A stretch of DNA of 20,972 nt, from positions 1-20,972 of the forward strand of contig CALKWO010000047.1 in NCBI GenBank assembly GCA_938003875.1, given 5' to 3'. Shown piece by piece: positions 16,353-20,972 of this stretch. A program made the translations under genes and the position numbers. The notes beneath the pieces are model-generated. The model was not told where the DNA came from, searched no databases, and saw nothing but the letters and a program-made list of their open reading frames with translations. Origin of the DNA: an uncultured bacterium (lineage in GTDB: Bacteria > Planctomycetota > Uabimicrobiia > Uabimicrobiales > JABWCH01). Positions within the stretch are counted from its first letter, which is position 1; every line of letters starts with the position of its first letter.

Positions 16353-16624
16353 CATACATGTTAAGTTTTAAAATTTTGTCTTGCAACAGATTGTAGCCGC
16401 AGGGTTGCGCCAAAAAAGTCATGTCTGCTCAAAAGCCAAACGCCAGCGCAATCCCTGCGTCTTTGGGAAATACCCTTTAAAAAGATTCGATTCCATTAGT
16501 TTCTATTGGCAAAAGACGCAGGGATTGCGCTGAAGGTCGTCTTTTCCAAATAGATCGTCATTTTCGGCGCAACCCTGCGGCTACAAATCATTGCACTGTA
16601 AGTGATTATTGCTTAACATGTATG
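16353..16624. repeat. Long interrupted palindrome (MITE/REP-like element)
   Basis: Three nested inverted-repeat pairs share a centre near 16488: 13 bp CATACATGTTAAG (16353-16365 / 16612-16624), a perfect 21 bp pair (16391-16411 / 16566-16586, beginning TTGTAGCCGCAGG), and 20 bp AGCGCAATCCCTGCGTCTTT (16445-16464 / 16512-16531). The core 16391-16586 is the unit shared with 1-132. There is no coding capacity. It may be a non-autonomous mobile palindrome or a structured repeat; no target-site duplication is evident. Confidence 0.75.
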
Positions 16625-16673
16625 ATGATAAGAATAACGAAAAAGATCTATCAGGACTTTTTACACAAACGTC

Positions 16674-16812
16674 AAATTTTTCTTTGGCTTAAAATTTGCA
16701 AAATAAATCATTAAAAGAAAAGCATTCTTTTGGTATAGAATAGAAAAATTCTATGCAATATACCAAGAGATGTCAAAAATATTTTCAAAAAACAAAAAAA
16801 GCGTATATCATG
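16674..16812 (+). repeat. Duplicated promoter/leader, distal copy
   Basis: Bases 16674-16737 match 17055-17118 with a single difference, and 16757-16812 match the kinase leader 17163-17217 more loosely (ATATACC, GAGATG, AAAATATTTTC and TCATG blocks). It is a diverged direct duplication of the upstream region of the kinase-GTPase gene, with centre spacing of 381 bp. The microsatellite and the 16-bp palindrome of the proximal copy are absent here. Confidence 0.75.
16711..16739 (+). promoter_or_regulatory. Decayed copy of the kinase-GTPase promoter
   Basis: TTAAAA (16711-16716), a 17-base spacer and TATAGA (16734-16739). Each box has lost consensus bases compared with the proximal copy at 17092-17120. 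It would fire toward the nuclease relic. Confidence 0.35.
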
Positions 16813-16857
16813 TTTGGAGCAATAGATTAAAGCTGCATTGAGGCTCTTGATTTTGTA

Positions 16858-17018
16858 TTTGTGCAACGAGTCGTTGCACAAATTCCTTGGGGCAAAATAT
16901 TTCTATTATGGAAAAAATAAAAAGTCATGAACAAAGAGAATTTTATTTAAAAGCTTGCATTGAAAATGCCTGGACCAGGGCAGTTTTTCAGACCGTTTTT
17001 TCTATTTTTTTAAAATAG
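16858..17018 (+). pseudogene. Relic of a DUF1016/YhcG-type PD-(D/E)XK nuclease gene
   Basis: From 16858 one frame reads FVQRVVAQIPWG. After a frameshift near 16893-16900 a second frame reads QNISIMEKIKSHEQREFYLK, then ACIENAWTRAVFQ and a stop at 17016-17018. Joined, this is the typical conserved block of the DUF1016 N-terminal domain (VAQIPWGHN, an EK.KD..EREWY-like stretch and ENGWSR-like residues). The rest of the gene, including the nuclease domain, is gone. The fragment lies between the two promoter copies, so its arrival or loss may be tied to that duplication. The assignment is from memory of the family motif. Confidence 0.6.
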
Positions 17019-17091
17019 ATTGAATATCAGATAATAAAGAAGCAAAGGATGCATAAATTTTTCTTTGGCTTAAAATTTGCAAAATAAATCA

Positions 17092-17120
17092 TTGAAAGAA
17101 AAGCATTCTTTTGGTATAAG
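17092..17120 (+). promoter_or_regulatory. Sigma-70-type promoter of the kinase-GTPase gene
   Basis: TTGAAA (17092-17097), a 17-base spacer and TATAAG (17115-17120), five of six consensus bases in each box. The expected transcription start, near 17127, falls inside the AGAA repeat, 129 bases before the start codon. Confidence 0.65.
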
Positions 17121-17152
<32 letters not shown>

Positions 17153-17207
17153 AAGGCTTTCCATATACCAGGAGATGCTAAAAATATTTTCAAACAACCC
17201 AAACAGG

Positions 17208-17223
17208 GGGTGTCATGACACCC
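17208..17223. promoter_or_regulatory. 16-bp perfect palindrome, candidate operator
   Basis: GGGTGTCATGACACCC has no central spacer and lies 33 bases before the kinase start, downstream of the promoter. A stem with no loop is unlikely as RNA, so a dimeric repressor site is more natural. The sister leader has no equivalent palindrome. Confidence 0.4.
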
Positions 17224-17255
17224 TATCAAGCAAATTTTTTTCATAAGGGGAAAAA

Positions 17256-20200
17256 ATGGTTCAGAATAGCAATACAGCCAAAGGAACAATGAGAGTAGAT
17301 GCTTTGCCTCCTGTAGCAGTGATAAAGGCTGGCTCACCTTTAAAAAAAGAAAAAAAATTGGGTGAATACATACTTTTAGATAAAATCGGAGAAGGAGAGT
17401 TCAGCTATGTTTATAAAGCGATGGGAAAAGAAGAAAAATTCTATGCCATCAAGATACTCAAGCCTGGTTTGAGCAAAGAAGACTGCGAGCTGTTTGATAA
17501 AGAAGCCCAAAAGCTGCAAGATTTGAGGCATCGTACTTTGCCTAGATTCCAGGAAAAAGGAATCAGCAAGCCCCAGGATGGATTTCATGGAATGCCTTAT
17601 ATTGTCATGGAATATATCGAAGGCAAAACATTGGAAGAAATAAGCCAGGGGCAAACTTCTCTGGACAATATTTTCCGATGGCTTTATCAGCTTGCTCAGG
17701 GACTACAATATCTGCACACTTGCGGGATCGTCCACAGAGACATCAAGCCATCGAACATCAAAGTGACATACTCGTCCTCTCGTGGGAACAATCTTTACAT
17801 TCTGGATTTGGGAATTGCAGAATTCCAGACACAAAGCCATTCTGTATCTTTAGGAACCTTGCAGTATATGAGTCCAGAACGATTTTCCAGAGAAAAAGCC
17901 ACAGCAGCCTCGGATGTGTATTCCTTTGGCCTTGTTGCCTATCAGCTCTTAGAAGGAAAATATCCCTATGCAGCCAATGGAAGCAAAAAGATAGAAGAAT
18001 GGAAAAGAATTCATCTTTCTCTGAAACCCCAGTCTTTTAAACCCAACTCCATTCCTTCGGACATCGCAGAGATGGTTTATGAAACCTTGAGCAAAAACCC
18101 CCAGGAGCGTCCCAAGATGGAAAAGGTCGTAGAAATCTTGGGAAAAAAAGTAGTGGGGGTTGGAATGCCTAGCCACATTGGTATCTTAGGAGCACGAGGT
18201 GCAGGAAAAACCTGCTATCTGGTTTCTTTATACGGCGTTGCCACCTCGGATCCTCAAACTCAGGCAATCCTGGAACCGATGTTTATGAACCTGTATCAGG
18301 GAGAATGCCCCTATGCAACGGAAAAAATCGTCTCGCGTTTAGGATTCCAGATAGACACAGAAAAAAAATCCTATTCCATCATCACAAAAGACTATGGTGG
18401 AGAAATGCTCCGAGGCCGTTTACAAAAAAGCCATGATTCCGAAGCACTTCGAGAAATCATAGAGCAAAAGGAAGAAGAAATCTATGAGTTTTTTGCCAAT
18501 TCCAGAGGCATCCTGATTTTACTGGAAACCGCCAAAGAAGGCGAAACACTGCAAAGGCAAATTGATTGCAGAAATGAGGTAGAGCATCTCATTAACAAAA
18601 TCAGCACCATGCATCAAGGCAAACGCCAGTTGCCCATGCCCATTGCCCTGGTTCTGAGCAAATGGGACAGACAAGGCGAAATTTCCTGGAATCCCGAAAA
18701 AGAAAAAGCACGTGCCCTGGAGTATATCAAAAAATCGCATTGGAACATCATCTACCAAAAGCTCTCTCTTGTCTCTTCCAAACTAGAGGTATTCCCTGTA
18801 TTTTCCTTTATAGGCGATAAGCCGTCAAAAGAAGACATCCGCTCCTTCAATCTACTCGCACCCCTTACCTATCTTGCAAGCACAGCAGAAGAATGCCTTT
18901 GGGAGCGAGCTTCCCTCTTTGAAACCGAACATCCACAAGAATACCCCCTGGTTCTGGAAAACTACTATCGCCTGCTCTATGCAGAAAATATCCAGACACC
19001 AGAAATCACCAAAAAGGCCAAAGCAGCCATAGAACGCATTTCCGAACTATACCTGGCTTCTCTGGAAAAGCAATCCAAAAATGCCCTTTTCTCCCAACGC
19101 TTTATCCTGGCAAACTACAAAGAATTGCTCCAAACCAAAGGCATCAGCGTCCCCGTCTGGCAAAAAGCCCAGGCCCAAATCAACAAACTGGAAGACAAAA
19201 TGCTCTGGCAAAAGTGCAAGATGTGGATTTATGGGATATTGGTGTTTTTTGCCATGTTGTATGGCATCAAAGAATACATAGCTTATGGAAATGTATACAA
19301 TGCTATGCTACAAATGCAAATGGGAACTTTAGAAATTCCCAGTTGTATGGAAATCATAAACAAATATTATCAAAGCGAAGGCTATAATCCTCTCCGCAAA
19401 GGCTATTTTTCTCCTAAAGTCAGCGAAATGGTAAGCAAAGTTTCCAAAGAAACCTGGGCAAAAGAGATACAATATTTTTTGAGCTGGAATTTGCCTTCAC
19501 CTCCATCGCAAAAGCTCAACTTTAGCAAAAATGATATTGATTCTATCCAAGAAAAGATCAAAGAAGCTAATGAGAATCTTTCTACGATACAGGAGCATAA
19601 GAAAAAAGGCCAGAATTTGCAGATATTCCGAAAAAGATGGCAGGAATTCTTAAAGACTGCCTGGACAGACCAGGTATCAGAAAAAATCAACCAGGTACAA
19701 AGCATAGAAATACTCTGGCAAAAATATTTACGAGAACTTAAGCAAATAGAATCTTGTTTTCTGGAATGGAAGTCGCAAAAAGAAAATATGGATTCTATCC
19801 AGCAAAATTTTTCCTTTAGCTTTTCGCAAGATAAAAGACAAATGCTATCTTCGATTTCTTCTTATCTTTCTCAGGTTTCTGCACATTTAGAAAAACTGGA
19901 AAGACTGGACTCTTTTTTACTATCCCATGTTTGTCTTAGCGATACACCTTGCCCTTTTCACAAAGATATACCTGCACTACGCACTCAGATAGCCTCCAAA
20001 AAAGAGCTATGGTGTCAGAAAAAAATATCGCTATCTCTGGCAAAAGAAGCCTATCAACTTGTTTCAGAATCAGAAAAACAGTTGGAAAAAATGATTAGCA
20101 AAAAGGTTTCTACTTCCCAAGATTTCTCCGAAATCCAGAAGCAAAGCCTTTCTTTACAAAAAGAGATTGTCCAGGCAAGCCTCGCTTTACAAAAAGTATC

Positions 20201-20972
20201 AGAGAGCGCACGCAAAAATTCTTTGGAATCCTTAGGTACTTTTGCTCAAATGCACTCCCAGGAACTTTTGGATGATAAGGAAAAGCTTATCTTACAAAAT
20301 TCTTCATGGCAGCAGCAATGGCAAGAAATTCTTGCGCAAAATGCTAAACAGTATGAAAAAGAGCTGGAAAAACTAGAGATTTTCATCAATCATGTAGAAA
20401 CATTTTTGAAAAAGGATATTAGCCTGGAGGCACTCGAAGACAAAAATGGAGACCTAAAGAAAAAATTTCAGGAATCCACACAAAATAGGATTTCTTCTGA
20501 AATTTCAGAAGAAGATAGAAAAAAATTCCTTTCCAGGCAAAATGAATTGCAAGAAAAATTGCAAAATCTCCAGCAAGAATTTGGAGTGCGAATTCGCATA
20601 GAAAAAATTCTCCATGAAGCAAACAAACTTGAAAATACGGATTATCCTGATGCACTAGAAAAACAAATCTCGAAACTGGAAGATTTGCAAGAAGAGCTTA
20701 AAAATCTGAATCCATCCACATTTTCTGAACAAAAAAGAAATGCTCTCAGTTCTTTAAAGAGCAAGCAAAGAGAAAAACAAAGTCTAAAAAGAGATGTAGA
20801 ATCAGAAGAATCTAAAATCAAGACACTTCTTGGAAACTATAGGCAAAGAATCCAGGGAAGCTACAGCGAGATACAGCAAGAATTAGAACTAATACAAAAA
20901 GAAGCCAAGACGAGACCATATTTACAAAATAAATATGATCAAAAATTTATAGATGCAGGGAACGATATAAAA
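17256..20972 (+). CDS. Ser/Thr kinase - P-loop GTPase-like - transmembrane - coiled-coil fusion (3' end outside window)
   Basis: The frame is open from the ATG at 17256 (AAGGGG five bases before it) to the window end: 1239 residues and no stop. The kinase domain (about 36-300) has glycine loop GEGEFSYV (45-52), Lys66, HRDIKPSN (160-167), DLG instead of DFG (184-186) and YMSPE. It looks catalytically complete. A nucleotide-binding domain follows: Walker A GARGAGKT (312-319), a G3-like DYGGE (379-383) and a G4-like SKWD (468-471), in the style of the TRAFAC-like 'DO-GTPase' group. One hydrophobic segment (about 656-674) probably spans the membrane. The remainder (about 690-1239) is rich in Glu, Lys, Gln and Leu and reads as a long coiled coil. 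The kinase and GTPase ends should be cytoplasmic and the coiled coil on the other side, if the segment is a true membrane anchor. Confidence 0.88.
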   Translation, partial: MVQNSNTAKGTMRVDALPPVAVIKAGSPLKKEKKLGEYILLDKIGEGEFSYVYKAMGKEEKFYAIKILKPGLSKEDCELFDKEAQKLQDLRHRTLPRFQEKGISKPQDGFHGMPYIVMEYIEGKTLEEISQGQTSLDNIFRWLYQLAQGLQYLHTCGIVHRDIKPSNIKVTYSSSRGNNLYILDLGIAEFQTQSHSVSLGTLQYMSPERFSREKATAASDVYSFGLVAYQLLEGKYPYAANGSKKIEEWKRIHLSLKPQSFKPNSIPSDIAEMVYETLSKNPQERPKMEKVVEILGKKVVGVGMPSHIGILGARGAGKTCYLVSLYGVATSDPQTQAILEPMFMNLYQGECPYATEKIVSRLGFQIDTEKKSYSIITKDYGGEMLRGRLQKSHDSEALREIIEQKEEEIYEFFANSRGILILLETAKEGETLQRQIDCRNEVEHLINKISTMHQGKRQLPMPIALVLSKWDRQGEISWNPEKEKARALEYIKKSHWNIIYQKLSLVSSKLEVFPVFSFIGDKPSKEDIRSFNLLAPLTYLASTAEECLWERASLFETEHPQEYPLVLENYYRLLYAENIQTPEITKKAKAAIERISELYLASLEKQSKNALFSQRFILANYKELLQTKGISVPVWQKAQAQINKLEDKMLWQKCKMWIYGILVFFAMLYGIKEYIAYGNVYNAMLQMQMGTLEIPSCMEIINKYYQSEGYNPLRKGYFSPKVSEMVSKVSKETWAKEIQYFLSWNLPSPPSQKLNFSKNDIDSIQEKIKEANENLSTIQEHKKKGQNLQIFRKRWQEFLKTAWTDQVSEKINQVQSIEILWQKYLRELKQIESCFLEWKSQKENMDSIQQNFSFSFSQDKRQMLSSISSYLSQVSAHLEKLERLDSFLLSHVCLSDTPCPFHKDIPALRTQIASKKELWCQKKISLSLAKEAYQLVSESEKQLEKMISKKVSTSQDFSEIQKQSLSLQKEIVQASLALQKVSESARKNSLESLGTFAQMHSQELLDDKEKLILQNSSWQQQWQEILAQNAKQYEKELEKLEIFINHVETFLKKDISLEALEDKNGDLKKKFQESTQNRISSEISEEDRKKFLSRQNELQEKLQNLQQEFGVRIRIEKILHEANKLENTDYPDALEKQISKLEDLQEELKNLNPSTFSEQKRNALSSLKSKQREKQSLKRDVESEESKIKTLLGNYRQRIQGSYSEIQQELELIQKEAKTRPYLQNKYDQKFIDAGNDIK

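Larger units (their letters stand above)
16223..16668. repeat. Outer 14-bp inverted repeat around the palindromic element
   Basis: TTGTGTAAAAAGTC at 16223-16236 is the exact inverse of 16655-16668. It encloses the long palindrome but is not concentric with it. Between the left arm and the palindrome lies a CGTTATCG-rich stretch (16247-16279) able to pair with the GATAAT-rich stretch at 16311-16350. The ABC gene ends ten bases before the left arm. The gene-free stretch 16214-16857 otherwise holds only repeats and a duplicated promoter. Confidence 0.65.

Overview
The window looks like low-GC bacterial DNA, most likely from a planctomycete-type organism with a large signalling repertoire. The clues are Ser/Thr kinases fused to other modules (CHASE2, GTPase), an FHA-headed sigma-54 activator, an FHA-headed ABCG-type transporter, an exported TPR-CHAT protein, a HAF-repeat/PEP-CTERM protein, Rpn-type nucleases in several copies and interspersed palindromic repeats. 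The assignment is by gene style only; no rRNA or tRNA is present.

Left block (1-5260): a cassette present twice in tandem. Each copy reads: remnant of a HAF-repeat protein with a PEP-CTERM tail (+), terminator, PD-(D/E)XK nuclease of the Rpn/PDDEXK_2 type (-) with its own strong promoter, then a second, unrelated protein (-) with a predicted HTH and a Vsr/DUF559-like nuclease domain. It ends in a pair of conserved hairpins. Copy B (about 2511-5259) is nearly complete. Copy A (about 222-2431) is decayed: its HAF gene has a 97-bp deletion, and its second nuclease has a nonsense codon and a 476-bp deletion that removes the catalytic half. A 709-bp stretch is identical between the copies while both flanks have diverged.

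Middle block (5269-16213): two divergent transcription units. Leftward: exported TPR-CHAT protein, exported FecR-like protein, then FHA + sigma-54 AAA+ activator with a C-terminal cysteine ribbon. Rightward: membrane Ser/Thr kinase with an extracytoplasmic CHASE2 sensor, then zinc ribbon + FHA + ABCG-type ATPase/permease. A plausible reading is that the kinase senses an outside signal and that its phosphothreonine marks are read by the FHA domains of the transporter and of the transcription activator. The exported CHAT and FecR-like proteins would act in the envelope. This is inference from gene content.

Right block (16214-20972): about 1 kb of repeats (a long palindromic MITE-like element, a duplicated promoter/leader, a tetranucleotide microsatellite and a frameshifted DUF1016/YhcG nuclease relic). 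It leads into a very large gene open to the window end. That gene encodes a Ser/Thr kinase fused to a P-loop GTPase-like domain, one membrane segment and a long coiled coil, and is the most unusual protein here.
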